From UBA5972 sp964588725 (lineage in GTDB: Bacteria; Pseudomonadota; Alphaproteobacteria; Rhodobacterales; Rhodobacteraceae), in the NCBI GenBank assembly GCA_964588725.1, contig CAZPQL010000027.1, forward strand, positions 1 through 36,238: 36,238 nt of DNA, given 5' to 3'. Shown here in pieces: positions 15,090 to 24,278 of the stretch. The translations under genes and the position numbers were made by a program. Numbering within the stretch: position 1 is the first letter of the stretch; each line of letters starts with the position of its first letter. The notes below the pieces were generated by a model, which had not been told where the DNA came from, did no database searches, and saw only the letters and a list, made by a program, of their open reading frames with translations.

Positions 15090-16685
15090 TCAGTTTACGT
15101 CAAACTCCAAAGGCCGGACCTGATTGAACTTTCCGGTCTGACAAAGCGCGTGGACGACGGCCTCCGGTGTTGCCTGATCAATGGAAAGCAACGCAATTGC
15201 ATCGCCGCCGACCTCGTTGCGGCCCAGCGTAAAGTTGGCGATATTCACACCGCCATCGCCCAATACCCCGCCCAATACCCCGATGATTCCGGGTAGGTCT
15301 TTGTTGGTCGTGTACAGCATGTGACGACCAACTTCGGCGTCAATGTTGATGTTTTTGATCTGGATAAAGCGCGGTTTGCTGTCTGAAAATACCGTACCCG
15401 CAATGGTGCGCTCGGTCCTTTCTGTTTTCACGGTCAGTTTGATATAGCTGTCAAAAACACCGGATTTCTTTTGGGTTGTGGTCGATATTCTGATACCGCG
15501 TTCGGCGGCGACGACAGGGGCTGACACCATATTGACTTCGGGATTGGACGCCTTGATGACGCCGGCAACGCAGGCAGAACTAAGCGCCTTGATATTCATC
15601 TCGGACACCGCGCCGTCGTAAAGAATATTGATAGCCTGAATGGGGTCGTCGGTCATTTGGCCGACAAAACTACCCAAATGGACCGCCAGCTTGATAAAAG
15701 GTGCCAAAATGGGGGCCTCTTCGGCTGTCACCGACGGCATGTTGATCGCATTGGAAACCGCACCGCTGGTCAGATAGGCAGACATTTGCTGCGCGATTTG
15801 TACGGCCACATTTTCCTGTGCCTCGGTGGTGGCCGCGCCAAGATGCGGCGTAACCACCACGTTTGGCAGGTTGAACAAAGGGCTGTCGGTGGCCGGTTCG
15901 GTTTCAAAAACGTCGAAACCCGCACCTGCCACCTGCCCCGATTTCAACGCGGCGGACAGAGCGGTCTCATCCACCAAACCGCCGCGGGCGCAGTTGATGA
16001 TCCGCACGCCTTTTTTGGTCTTTGCCAAGGCATCTTTGTTGATAATCATACGGGTTTTGTCAGTCAGCGGTACGTGCAGCGAAATAAAATCGGCGCCAGC
16101 CAGCAATTCATCCAATTCGACTTTGTTTACGCCCAACCGGTCAGCGTGTTCCTGACTTAGAAACGGATCATAGGCCATCACTTTCATATGTAGCCCGCGC
16201 GCACGATTAGCGACAATCGCGCCGATATTGCCGCACCCGATGATGCCCAGAGACTTGTTTGTCAGCTCGACCCCCATAAAGCGCGATTTTTCCCATTTGC
16301 CCGCCTGTGTTGACTTGTTGGCCTCCGGAATCTGTCGCGCCACTGCCATCATCAGCGAAATGGCGTGTTCGGCGGTTGTCACCGAATTGCCGTTGGGCGT
16401 GTTCATCACGATGACCCCCTGCCGGCTGGCGGCGGGCAGGTCGACGTTGTCCACGCCAATACCGGCGCGACCGATGACTTTTAGATGTGGCGCATTGCGC
16501 AGCAGTTTTTCGCTGGCTTTTGTGGCCGACCGGATCGCCAGGCCGTCATATCTGCCGATGATTTTCAATAGCCCGGGTTTGTCCTTACCCACATCGGGAA
16601 GATAATCCACATCGATTCCGCTCTTGCGAAATATGTCGACTGCGGTTTGTGACAAATTGTCAGAGACAAGAACTTTCGGTGCCAT
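15090..16685 (-). CDS. serA: D-3-phosphoglycerate dehydrogenase
   Basis: SerA oxidises 3-phosphoglycerate to 3-phosphohydroxypyruvate, the first step of serine synthesis. The start at 16685 (MAPKVLVSDNLSQ) has GGAGG five bases upstream and is preferred over an in-frame ATG at 16712. The product is 531 residues, the long form. The NAD site GIIGCGNIGA is at 147-156, and the catalytic Arg234 (NCARGG), Glu263 and His281 (TPHLGAAT) are present. A substrate-sensing intervening domain follows, and a C-terminal ACT domain begins near 457 (NIDAEVGRHMLYTTNKDLPG), which usually binds serine as feedback inhibitor. It follows serC by 31 bases in the same operon. Confidence 0.96.
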   Translation of the reverse strand: MAPKVLVSDNLSQTAVDIFRKSGIDVDYLPDVGKDKPGLLKIIGRYDGLAIRSATKASEKLLRNAPHLKVIGRAGIGVDNVDLPAASRQGVIVMNTPNGNSVTTAEHAISLMMAVARQIPEANKSTQAGKWEKSRFMGVELTNKSLGIIGCGNIGAIVANRARGLHMKVMAYDPFLSQEHADRLGVNKVELDELLAGADFISLHVPLTDKTRMIINKDALAKTKKGVRIINCARGGLVDETALSAALKSGQVAGAGFDVFETEPATDSPLFNLPNVVVTPHLGAATTEAQENVAVQIAQQMSAYLTSGAVSNAINMPSVTAEEAPILAPFIKLAVHLGSFVGQMTDDPIQAINILYDGAVSEMNIKALSSACVAGVIKASNPEVNMVSAPVVAAERGIRISTTTQKKSGVFDSYIKLTVKTERTERTIAGTVFSDSKPRFIQIKNINIDAEVGRHMLYTTNKDLPGIIGVLGGVLGDGGVNIANFTLGRNEVGGDAIALLSIDQATPEAVVHALCQTGKFNQVRPLEFDVN

Positions 16686-16716
16686 TTTGGCCTCCATATT
16701 ATTAGTTTGCAAATTG

Positions 16717-17862
16717 TTATAGCGACGCTTTTTCAGTCGCGAAGGCCCAACCCAGCCACGGCATCAGCGCCACAAGATCAGCGGTGTCCACCGTGCCTCC
16801 GGCCCAGATACGCAGTCCCGGCGGCGCGTCGCGGTACGACCCGATGTCAAGCGCCACGCCCTCGTTTTCAAGCCGCCGCACGATCGACTTTTCCATCGCC
16901 GCATGATCCGTCACCGCCGGATCGCTGAACCTTAGGCACACCGACGTGTTGGACCGCGTTGCAGGATCAACCGGCAGAAATTTCAGCCAGTCGTTTGGCT
17001 CAACGTAATCGACGATCGCCGCCAGATTGGCGTCGGCGCGTGCAATCATGCCACCCAGACCGCCAACTGATTGTGCCCATTTCAGACTGTGCAGATAATC
17101 CTCGAGCGCCAGCATCGACGGGGTATTGATGGTAACGCCTTTGAAAATGGCCTCGACCAGCTTGCCGCCTTTGGTGAGGCGAAATATTTTCGGCATAGGC
17201 CATGGCGGGGTGTGGTTTTCCAGCCGCTGCACCGCACGTGGCGACAGCACCAACATCCCGTGGGCGGCTTCGCCCCCGAGCACTTTTTGCCAGCTGAACG
17301 TCGTGACGTCGAGCTTGTCCCACGCCAGATCCTGCGCAAAGGCCGCCGAGGTTGCGTCGCAAATGGTCAGGCCTTTGCGGGTTGACGGAATGAAATCGCC
17401 GTTTGGCACGCGCACGCCAGCGGCAGTCCCGTTCCAGGTAAAAACCACATCGTTGTCAAAATTCACTTTTGTAAGGTCCGGCAGAGCGCCGTAGTCTGCA
17501 TGATGTTCGGTGACCTGCAGGCCAAGCTGCCCCTTGACGTCGGAAATCCAGCCATGGCCAAATGCCTCCCACGCCAGCATGTCGATCCCGCGCGCACCCA
17601 ACAGTGACCACAACGCCATTTCCATGGCGCCGGTATCCGAAGCCGGAACGATGCCGATGCGGTAGTCTTTAGGTATACACAAAACATCGCGGGTCAGGTC
17701 GACGGCCAGTTGCAGGCGTTCTTTGCCTTGCGCCGCACGGTGCGAGCGCCCGACAAATGCGCTATCCAAACAGCTTGGCGACCAGCCGGGGGGCTTGGTG
17801 CAGGGGCCTGATGAAAAACGGGGGTTCGCCGGACGGACGTCCGGTCTTGTAGGTAGGTTCAC
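16717..17862 (-). CDS. serC: Phosphoserine aminotransferase
   Basis: SerC is a PLP enzyme that transaminates 3-phosphohydroxypyruvate to phosphoserine; many homologues also serve pyridoxal phosphate synthesis. The 381-residue product starts with GTG at 17862, with GAGGA seven bases upstream. It shows NPRFSSGPCTKPPGW at 13-27, the SDTGAMEMALWSLLG cofactor loop at 75-89, TICDATSAAF, and the Schiff-base Lys193 in FSWQKVLGGEAAHG. This longer form is the one usual in alphaproteobacteria. It is the first gene of serC-serA and is divergent from serB, so the three genes complete the pathway from 3-phosphoglycerate to serine. Confidence 0.95.
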   Translation of the reverse strand: MNLPTRPDVRPANPRFSSGPCTKPPGWSPSCLDSAFVGRSHRAAQGKERLQLAVDLTRDVLCIPKDYRIGIVPASDTGAMEMALWSLLGARGIDMLAWEAFGHGWISDVKGQLGLQVTEHHADYGALPDLTKVNFDNDVVFTWNGTAAGVRVPNGDFIPSTRKGLTICDATSAAFAQDLAWDKLDVTTFSWQKVLGGEAAHGMLVLSPRAVQRLENHTPPWPMPKIFRLTKGGKLVEAIFKGVTINTPSMLALEDYLHSLKWAQSVGGLGGMIARADANLAAIVDYVEPNDWLKFLPVDPATRSNTSVCLRFSDPAVTDHAAMEKSIVRRLENEGVALDIGSYRDAPPGLRIWAGGTVDTADLVALMPWLGWAFATEKASL

Positions 17863-17940
17863 GATGGTATCCTCGCAGATATATGCCCTTCGTTGGGGAA
17901 GGGTGTCCCACCTCGCGGCGTAGAGTAACGGCAGGGGTGG
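17863..17940 (-). promoter_or_regulatory. Structured serC leader
   Basis: The transcript leader before serC can form two adjacent hairpins. CCCTTC-CCCAAC-GAAGGG at 17886-17903 has six perfect pairs, and GGTG-GGA-CACC at 17902-17912 lies just upstream of it. The ribosome-binding motif GCGAGG occurs twice, once at the true site (17871-17876) and once at 17911-17916. A serC RNA motif upstream of serC in alphaproteobacteria has been described, and this leader has the right location. I cannot verify the consensus from memory, so identity with that motif is only a suggestion. Confidence 0.4.
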
Positions 17941-18006
17941 ATCAAGGGGTTAATTCGGTATAGTCGCCCGAATGTGATGCCGCGCCAAAAAGAGAGTAAG
18001 CGCCAA

Positions 18007-18906
18007 ATGTTTGTCGCGACCCTGATCTGCAATCCGTCTGAATCCGTGCTGACCGTCGGTAATATTTTGCCTTATTACAAACGGCTGAAAGGCGGTGAAT
18101 TTCGCTGGCTGCAGGATGGTGTCGCCTGCGAATTTCCGATTTCCGAACGGCCAGCGGATGCGCATAAAATTTGGCAAAGCCTGCAGGATCGCGGTGTCGA
18201 TCTGGTTATTCAGCCTGTGGATGGGCGGCGCAAAAAAATGCTGTTGGCCGATATGGACAGCACGATGATCGGGCAGGAATGCATCGATGAACTGGCCGAT
18301 GAGGCGGGATTCGGGACCGAAGTATCGGCGATTACGGCCCGCGCCATGAACGGCGAAATCGATTTTGAATCGGCATTGCGCGCGCGCGTCAATCTGCTTG
18401 CGGGTCTGCCCGAGGGCGTGATCGATACAGTACTCGAAACCCGCATCAAAGCCGCACCGGGCGCGGAAGTGTTGATTGCGACGCTAAAGAAATCGGGTGT
18501 GCACTGCGCGCTGGTGTCGGGCGGGTTCACTGATTTTACCGACAGCGTCGGGCACGGATTGGGGTTTGACGAAAACCGCGCCAACACGCTGGAAATTGTA
18601 AACGGCGTCCTGACAGGTAAAGTTATCCCACCGATTCTCGGACGATCGGCCAAAGTGAATGCACTACACGAGATCACTGGGCGGCTGGGGATTTCTACCG
18701 ACGACGTGATGGCCGTGGGCGACGGTGCCAACGATCTGGACATGCTGATGTCGGTGGGCACAGGCGTGGCAATGCACGCCAAACCCTCCGTTGCGGCGGC
18801 CTGTGATATCCAGATCAACTACGGCGATCTGACCGCGCTGTTGTTCATGCAGGGTTACGCCAAGGCGGAGTTTGACAAATTGTGGCGGCCGGTTTTCGAA
18901 AAATGA
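18007..18906 (+). CDS. serB: Phosphoserine phosphatase
   Basis: SerB hydrolyses phosphoserine to serine, the last step of the pathway. From the ATG at 18007 (MFVATLICNPSESVLT) the product is 299 residues; this start fits the usual N-terminus of the family, and the in-frame starts further upstream would add an unlikely lysine-rich extension. The HAD motifs are clear: motif I DMDSTMI with nucleophile Asp82 and Asp84, motif II LVSGGFTDF, and motif III GDGANDLDML with the preceding AKVNAL lysine. A small ACT-like N-terminal region occupies about residues 1-75. A TATAGT hexamer at 17959-17964 could be its -10 element. It is divergent from serC-serA. Confidence 0.95.
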   Translation: MFVATLICNPSESVLTVGNILPYYKRLKGGEFRWLQDGVACEFPISERPADAHKIWQSLQDRGVDLVIQPVDGRRKKMLLADMDSTMIGQECIDELADEAGFGTEVSAITARAMNGEIDFESALRARVNLLAGLPEGVIDTVLETRIKAAPGAEVLIATLKKSGVHCALVSGGFTDFTDSVGHGLGFDENRANTLEIVNGVLTGKVIPPILGRSAKVNALHEITGRLGISTDDVMAVGDGANDLDMLMSVGTGVAMHAKPSVAAACDIQINYGDLTALLFMQGYAKAEFDKLWRPVFEK

Positions 18907-18925
18907 AACTGGCTGTTTGAAAACC

Positions 18926-18958
18926 GGTGCTTTCCCGGATCTCGCACCAAGATTTTTT
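18926..18958 (+). terminator. Possible terminator after serB
   Basis: GGTGC at 18926-18930 pairs with GCACC at 18944-18948 across a 13-base loop, and a T6 run follows at 18953-18958. It starts 20 bases after the serB stop. The stem is short for an intrinsic terminator. Confidence 0.35.
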
Positions 18959-18962
18959 GGCG

Positions 18963-18987
18963 CAAAGAAACCCGCATCAAACGCGGG
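18963..18987 (-). terminator. Possible terminator after paaK
   Basis: On the minus strand CCCGC-GTTTGAT-GCGGG (18971-18987) is a five-pair GC stem with a seven-base loop, followed by TTTCTTT. It lies about 20 bases past the paaK stop and faces the serB terminator in the 101-base convergent gap. Confidence 0.4.
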
Positions 18988-19007
18988 GAATACAGCGGTT
19001 ACAGATT

Positions 19008-20315
19008 TTAGTTGCTCCGGTTATCGACCAACCGTACGGCTTTGCCCTGCGACCTCGCCACCGTGTCCGGCGCACCGGCCCGCACCTCGGCGGTGATCCC
19101 GACGGTTGATTTGATCCGTTTGGACAGCAAATCAGCCGAGGCTTTGCGGGCGTCTTGCGCTGCTGCCGCCAAAGTGCCTTCTACGTGGACGATCATGTGA
19201 TCCATACGGCCCTTTTTCACCAGTTCGATCTGGAAATGCGGTGCCAGAGTGTCCACCGTCATCAATTGTTCTTCGATCTGGGTCGGGAAGACATTCACTC
19301 CACGCAAAATGATCATGTCGTCCGAGCGGCCCGTCACTTTTTCCATGCGCCGCATGGTGCGTGCGGTGCCCGGCAGCAGGCGGGTCAGATCGCGGGTGCG
19401 GTAGCGGACGATCGGAAAGGCCTCTTTGGTCAATGAGGTGAACACCAATTCGCCCAATTCACCGTCGGGCACGGGGTCGCCGGTTTCCGGATTGACCACC
19501 TCGGGATAGAAATGGTCTTCCCAGATATGCAGCCCGTCCTTGGTCTCGACGCACTCGTTCGCCACGCCCGGCCCAATGACCTCGGACAGACCGTAGATAT
19601 CAACGGCGTGCATATCAAACGCGTCCTCGACCTCTGCCCGCATGGCATTTGTCCATGGCTCAGCACCGAATACACCCACCTTCAGCGGTGATTGGCGCGA
19701 ATCAAACCCCTGCGCTTTGTATTCGTCCAGTATCGACAGCATGTATGACGGCGTAACGGTGATCCCGTCGGCGCGAAAATCTTCGATCAGTCGCACCTGT
19801 CTGGGGGTCATGCCGCCTGAGACCGGCACTTGGGTGAGGCCAAGTTTTTCGGCCCCCGTGTGGATGCCAAGGCCGCCCGTGAACAACCCGTAGCCGTAAG
19901 CGTTGTGCAAAACGTCACCGGGTTTCAGACCCGAAGCGCGCAAAGACCGCGCGACGACAGTGGCCCACATATCAAGGTCGCCTTTTGTGTAACCGACCAC
20001 GGTAGGCTGACCTGTGGTGCCGGATGAGGCATGAATGCGGGCGATCTGCCGGCGCGGCACCGCAAACATGCCGAACGGGTAATTGTCGCGCAGGTCCTGT
20101 TTGACGGTGAACGGGAATTTCCCGAGATCGGACAGCGATTTCAGGTCTTCGGGGTGGATGCCGACGGCGTCAAAGCTGGCTTTGTAATGCGCGACGTTTT
20201 CATATGCGTGCGCCAGTGCGTATTTCATGCGTTTTAGTTGCAAAGCGCTGATTTCGTCGCGCGAAGCGATTTCGATAGGGTCAAGATCGGATTTGGCGGG
20301 GGTGAGGTCTAACAT
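19008..20315 (-). CDS. paaK: Phenylacetate-CoA ligase
   Basis: PaaK activates phenylacetate to phenylacetyl-CoA with ATP, the entry step of the pathway. The 435-residue product has the AMP-forming ligase P-loop SSGTTGQPTVVGYT at about 97-110. Further features are the DIYGLSEVIGPGVANEC motif that contacts the adenylate, YRTRDLTRLLPG, and a C-terminal lid domain with GRSDDMIILRGVNVFPTQIE. The length matches the PaaK family (about 435). It is the last gene of the minus-strand arm paaI, thiolase, paaK. A 136-base gap separates it from the thiolase gene, so it may have its own promoter. Confidence 0.95.
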   Translation of the reverse strand: MLDLTPAKSDLDPIEIASRDEISALQLKRMKYALAHAYENVAHYKASFDAVGIHPEDLKSLSDLGKFPFTVKQDLRDNYPFGMFAVPRRQIARIHASSGTTGQPTVVGYTKGDLDMWATVVARSLRASGLKPGDVLHNAYGYGLFTGGLGIHTGAEKLGLTQVPVSGGMTPRQVRLIEDFRADGITVTPSYMLSILDEYKAQGFDSRQSPLKVGVFGAEPWTNAMRAEVEDAFDMHAVDIYGLSEVIGPGVANECVETKDGLHIWEDHFYPEVVNPETGDPVPDGELGELVFTSLTKEAFPIVRYRTRDLTRLLPGTARTMRRMEKVTGRSDDMIILRGVNVFPTQIEEQLMTVDTLAPHFQIELVKKGRMDHMIVHVEGTLAAAAQDARKASADLLSKRIKSTVGITAEVRAGAPDTVARSQGKAVRLVDNRSN

Positions 20316-20451
20316 GGCTGCAACTCCGGTTTGTTGGAGGTAGAAAATGTCGGGCGGGGGTGAAATCCCGTCCAGTACCGATCCACCCCACGGGCGGCGC
20401 TTTGCTGCAGTCCCGGATCGGAGCTAACCTTGCGTCGGTTATGCGCAGCTA

Positions 20452-21654
20452 TCACACCGCCTCCAGCATCAGCGCGATGCCCTGACCGACGCCGATACAC
20501 ATGGTACATAGCGCCCGTTTGGCACCCTGATTGTTCAACTCGACCGCCGCAGTGAGCGCCAGCCGTGCCCCCGACATTCCCAAGGGATGCCCAAGCGCAA
20601 TCGCGCCACCATTCGGATTAACATGCACGGCATCGTCCGGCAGGCCCAACTGCCGCGTCACCGCCAAAGCCTGCGCCGCGAACGCCTCGTTCAACTCGAT
20701 GACGTCGATGTCGCCGATCTTCAAACCCTGACGATCCAAAAGCGCCCTGGTGGCGGGCGCGGGTCCAATACCCATGATGCGCGGCGCGACACCGACGCTT
20801 GTCATACCAGTGATGCGCGCTTTGGCGTGCAGACCGTATTTTTCGACCGCCGCCTTGCTTGCGATGACGACCGCCGCCGCGCCGTCGTTGACGCCCGACG
20901 CGTTGCCAGCCGTGACCGTGCCGCCCTGTCGAAACGGCGTCGGCAGCGCAGCCAATTTTTCGATGGTGCCAAGGCGCGGGTGCTCGTCGGTGTTGACAAT
21001 CGTGGCGTCGCCCTTGTGTTGTGGCACTGTGACCGGCACGATTTCCTGCGCCATGCGGCCGGAACCAATCGCCGCCGCCGCGCGTTCCTGCGAACGCTGT
21101 GCAAAGCCGTCCTGATCGGCGCGCGATATTTTGAATTCCTCAGCAACGTTCTCGGCGGTTTCGGGCATTGAATCGATGCCGTACTGCGCTTTCAACGCGC
21201 GGTTCACGAACCGCCAGCCGATGGTCGTATCAAAAATCTCGGCTTTGCGTGAAAACGCAGCGTCGGCTTTGCCCATGACGAACGGCGCGCGGCTCATGCA
21301 TTCCACGCCACCCGCCAGAATGACTTGCGCGTTGCCCGACGCGATGGCCTGCGCCGCAATCCCCACCGCGTTCAGGCCCGAGCCGCACAGGCGGTTGATC
21401 GTCAGTCCCGGTACGGTTTCGGGCAGTCCTGCAAGCAGGGTAGACATGCGCGCCACGTTGCGGTTGTCCTCGCCTGCGCCGTTGGCGCAGCCCATGATGG
21501 TGTCGTCTATTGCCGCCGGATCAAGCTTTGGTGCGCCGGCCACCACGGCACGGATCACGCCCGCCAACAAGTCGTCAGGGCGCACCGCACTTAGCGCACC
21601 CCCATAGCGGCCAATCGGGGTGCGCAGTCCTTCGCACAGGTAGGCTTCGCTCAT
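20452..21654 (-). CDS. pcaF: 3-oxoadipyl-CoA thiolase
   Basis: This 400-residue thiolase cleaves 3-oxoadipyl-CoA to succinyl-CoA and acetyl-CoA. In the phenylacetate pathway the same type of enzyme (PaaJ) also cleaves the earlier 3-oxo-5,6-dehydrosuberyl-CoA. The nucleophile Cys90 (NRLCGSGLNAV), the HPLGMSGARL motif with the catalytic His, and Cys386 in the C-terminal CTMCIGVGQG are present. The N-terminus SEAYLCEGLRTPIGRYGGAL is typical of the PcaF/PaaJ group. It starts five bases after the paaI stop, with AAGGA inside the end of paaI, so the two are coupled. The choice between names pcaF and paaJ is by context only; paaJ fits this cluster equally well. Confidence 0.9.
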   Translation of the reverse strand: MSEAYLCEGLRTPIGRYGGALSAVRPDDLLAGVIRAVVAGAPKLDPAAIDDTIMGCANGAGEDNRNVARMSTLLAGLPETVPGLTINRLCGSGLNAVGIAAQAIASGNAQVILAGGVECMSRAPFVMGKADAAFSRKAEIFDTTIGWRFVNRALKAQYGIDSMPETAENVAEEFKISRADQDGFAQRSQERAAAAIGSGRMAQEIVPVTVPQHKGDATIVNTDEHPRLGTIEKLAALPTPFRQGGTVTAGNASGVNDGAAAVVIASKAAVEKYGLHAKARITGMTSVGVAPRIMGIGPAPATRALLDRQGLKIGDIDVIELNEAFAAQALAVTRQLGLPDDAVHVNPNGGAIALGHPLGMSGARLALTAAVELNNQGAKRALCTMCIGVGQGIALMLEAV

Positions 21655-21659
21655 CGGTG

Positions 21660-22103
21660 TTAATCCTTGTTTTCAGAAAAATGGCGGCCCTCAATCACGC
21701 GGCAATGACCGCGAAACTGCGCCACTGTGCGGCCACCAGAGGTCACGACTTCGACGTCGTAAATACCGTTGCGGGCAGTTTTGCTGATCTCGCGCGCGGT
21801 GGCGATCAGCACTTCATCCAGCGTGACGGGTGAGATATACGTGATCGAATTATATTGCGCCACGACCCTTTCGTTGTAACTGTTGCACGCAAAAGCAAAG
21901 GCGCTGTCGGCCAGCGTGAAAATGAAACCCCCGTGACAGATTTTGTGACCGTTCAGATGATTTTCGGTGACGCGCATGGTCATGGTAGCCGCCCCCGGCG
22001 CAATGCTGTCGAACGTCATGCCAAGCCACGCCGACGACTGGTCACCGGCCCACATGGCTTGGGTGGCGCGCTGGGCGCGTTCCTGAGGAGTGAGCGGTAT
22101 CAT
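21660..22103 (-). CDS. paaI: Hydroxyphenylacetyl-CoA thioesterase PaaI
   Basis: PaaI is a hotdog-fold thioesterase that releases CoA from stalled or dead-end phenylacetate pathway intermediates. From the ATG at 22103 the product is 147 residues, the usual size; an in-frame upstream ATG at 22181 would add 26 atypical residues and reach past the opposite promoter. The signature NGHKICHGGFIFTLADSAFA (51-70) contains the HGG oxyanion region and the catalytic Asp66. The ribosome binding site before 22103 is weak. It leads the minus-strand arm and is divergent from paaZ. Confidence 0.92.
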   Translation of the reverse strand: MIPLTPQERAQRATQAMWAGDQSSAWLGMTFDSIAPGAATMTMRVTENHLNGHKICHGGFIFTLADSAFAFACNSYNERVVAQYNSITYISPVTLDEVLIATAREISKTARNGIYDVEVVTSGGRTVAQFRGHCRVIEGRHFSENKD

Positions 22104-22113
22104 GGCAAAAAAG

Positions 22114-22142
22114 TTGCATGAACAGATGGGGTGGTCAATAGT
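22114..22142 (+). promoter_or_regulatory. Candidate paaZ promoter
   Basis: TTGCAT at 22114-22119 and AATAGT at 22137-22142 are separated by 17 bases, each matching four of six sigma-70 consensus positions. They lie 100 bases before the chosen paaZ start, in the paaI-paaZ divergent region. A TTTCGTGA motif at 22188-22195 recurs in the reverse direction at the paaA promoter (25207-25214) and may belong to a shared operator. Confidence 0.35.
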
Positions 22143-22241
22143 ATCCGCGGGTCGTTGCAAATAGGTGATCGCGACGGACAAATTTTGTTTCGTGACCGTG
22201 AGCGTCTGCCCGTCGAAGCGGTCGCCTTGAAAGAATTATCC

Positions 22242-24278
22242 ATGACGATCATGCAGTTGCAAAGCTTTGCCGGCGGTAAATGGAAAACCCGCGACGGGGA
22301 TGCTATGGCCATCCACAGTGCGGTAACCGGTGAGGTGATCGCCAAAGTCGGAAACGGCGCTCTTGATTTTCAGGCGATGATTGATTTCGCGGCCAAAATT
22401 GGGGGTCCGAACCTGCGCGAGCTGACGTTCCACGACCGCGCGCGTAAATTAAAGGCTTTGGCGCTTTATCTGGCTGCGCGAAAGGACGACCTTTACCGCC
22501 TAAGCCATATGGCCGGCTGTACCATCGCGGACAACAAAATCGACATAGACGGGGGGATTGGCACGGTGCTGGTTTTTGCCTCCAAAGGCCGTCGCGAGAT
22601 GCCCGATGGTCACGTGTTTCTTGATGGTGACGTGGAGATGTTATCGCGCACGGGCGCGTTTCTTGGCCAGCATATCTGCACGCCTTTGCGTGGCGTGGCG
22701 GTGCATATCAACGCGTTCAACTTTCCGGTCTGGGGGATGCTGGAAAAACTGGCGCCGTGCCTGCTGGCCGGTGTGCCGTTGATTGTAAAACCGGCGACGT
22801 CCACGTCGTATATTACAGAGGCCTGCGTGCGGATGATGGTTGAGAGCGGGATTTTTCCGCCGGGGTCATTCCAGTTGATCGTTGGAGGGGTTGGTGACTT
22901 GCTTGATCGTCTCGGGCCGCAAGATATCGTCAGTTTTACGGGGTCTGCGTCCACGGCTTTGCATTTGCGCTCCAACCCGAAGATATTGAAGGGCGGCACC
23001 AGGTTTTTGGCCGAACAGGACAGCCTGAATGCCTCGGTATTGGGACCTGATGCGGGCGTTGGCACGGCAGAATTTGACTTGTTCGTGCGCGAGGTTAAGC
23101 ATGAAATGACCGCCAAGGCCGGACAGAAATGCACGGCGATCCGGCGGATTTTGGCACCTGCGGGGCTTGAGAAAGACCTGATCGCGGCGATTTCAGCCAA
23201 ATTGGCCACGACCGTGATCGGCGATCCGGCGCTGAAATCCACGGGCATGGGCGCGCTGGCGTCGGTAACGCAAAAGGCAGACGTGTTGGGGAAAGTCGCC
23301 GTGCTGGCGGGCGAATGCCAGCGTGTGTTTGGTGACCCCGACAGCTTCAACGTGAACGGAGCCGATAAGCACAAAGGTGCGTTCCTGCCGCCTATGTTGT
23401 TTCACTGCGGTGATCCCGACGGCGCGCGACACGTACACGAGGTCGAAGCATTCGGGCCGGTGGCCACGGTGATGCCGTACCGCGACGTGGCCCACGCGGC
23501 GGCGTTGCTCAATCGCGGCGGCGGGTCGCTGGTGGCCTCGGTGATCACGGCGGATGCGGCAGTGGCGCGCGAGATCGCGTTGGAATCGGCGCCGTGGCAC
23601 GGGCGGCTGTATTTCAATAACGCGACCTCGATGGCGCAAGCCACCGGGCACGGATCACCGCTGCCGCACTTGGTGCACGGCGGTCCCGGGCGCGCCGGTG
23701 GCGGCGAAGAAATGGGCGGCGTGCGCGGCGTGATGCATTACATGCAGCGCACGGCCATTCAGGGTTCGCCCGATATTCTGACCGCGATCGGTGGCGTCTG
23801 GGTGGACGGTGCCGCCGAACGCGCCAAGGGTCGGCATCCGTTTACCAAGACCTTTGACGAACTGGTGATCGGAGAGACGATTAACACCGCTGCACGCGAG
23901 GTTACGCTTGACGATATCGAGCATTTTGCCGATTTCACCGGCGACAATTTCTACGCCCATATGGACGAAGCAGCTGCTGCGGCGAATCCGTTTTTTCCTG
24001 GCAGGGTTGCCCACGGATATCTGTTGCTTTCCTTTGCGGCGGGTCTGTTCGTTGAACCGCACCCGGGACCAGTGCTGGCCAACACAGGTTTGAATGGCCT
24101 GCAGTTTTTTGCCCCCGTCAGCCCCGGCGACAGCATTGCCGTGCGCCTGACCGTGAAACGTAAAACCAAGCGCACTGACGACTACGGCGAGGTGCGGTGG
24201 AATGTGACGCTGACAAACCAGAACGACGCACGCGTGGCGCAGTACGAATTGTTGACGATGGTTGCCTATGGGTGTTGA
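22242..24278 (+). CDS. paaZ: Bifunctional oxepin-CoA hydrolase / 3-oxo-5,6-dehydrosuberyl-CoA dehydrogenase
   Basis: PaaZ opens the oxepin ring with its hydratase domain and oxidises the resulting aldehyde with its dehydrogenase domain. From ATG 22242 the product is 678 residues, against about 681 in E. coli. The N-terminal aldehyde dehydrogenase (1 to about 525) has INAFNFPVWGMLEKLAP, VSFTGSAST, the general base Glu258 (FLAEQDSLNASV) and the nucleophile Cys297 (GQKCTAIRR). The C-terminal MaoC-like hydratase (about 550-678) has FADFTGDNFYAHMDEAAA with the catalytic Asp and His. An upstream GTG start at 22131 is possible, but its extension does not resemble the family. ATG 22251 is a further alternative. 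The end overlaps the paaX-like gene. Confidence 0.94.
   Translation: MTIMQLQSFAGGKWKTRDGDAMAIHSAVTGEVIAKVGNGALDFQAMIDFAAKIGGPNLRELTFHDRARKLKALALYLAARKDDLYRLSHMAGCTIADNKIDIDGGIGTVLVFASKGRREMPDGHVFLDGDVEMLSRTGAFLGQHICTPLRGVAVHINAFNFPVWGMLEKLAPCLLAGVPLIVKPATSTSYITEACVRMMVESGIFPPGSFQLIVGGVGDLLDRLGPQDIVSFTGSASTALHLRSNPKILKGGTRFLAEQDSLNASVLGPDAGVGTAEFDLFVREVKHEMTAKAGQKCTAIRRILAPAGLEKDLIAAISAKLATTVIGDPALKSTGMGALASVTQKADVLGKVAVLAGECQRVFGDPDSFNVNGADKHKGAFLPPMLFHCGDPDGARHVHEVEAFGPVATVMPYRDVAHAAALLNRGGGSLVASVITADAAVAREIALESAPWHGRLYFNNATSMAQATGHGSPLPHLVHGGPGRAGGGEEMGGVRGVMHYMQRTAIQGSPDILTAIGGVWVDGAAERAKGRHPFTKTFDELVIGETINTAAREVTLDDIEHFADFTGDNFYAHMDEAAAAANPFFPGRVAHGYLLLSFAAGLFVEPHPGPVLANTGLNGLQFFAPVSPGDSIAVRLTVKRKTKRTDDYGEVRWNVTLTNQNDARVAQYELLTMVAYGC

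Noticed and set aside
17924..17960. TTGATC-N17-TACGCC as the serC promoter
   Set aside because: The -10 hexamer matches only two consensus positions, so it was not listed as a feature.
22131..22241. GTG start for a longer PaaZ
   Set aside because: The 37 extra residues do not resemble PaaZ, and the region holds the promoter elements.
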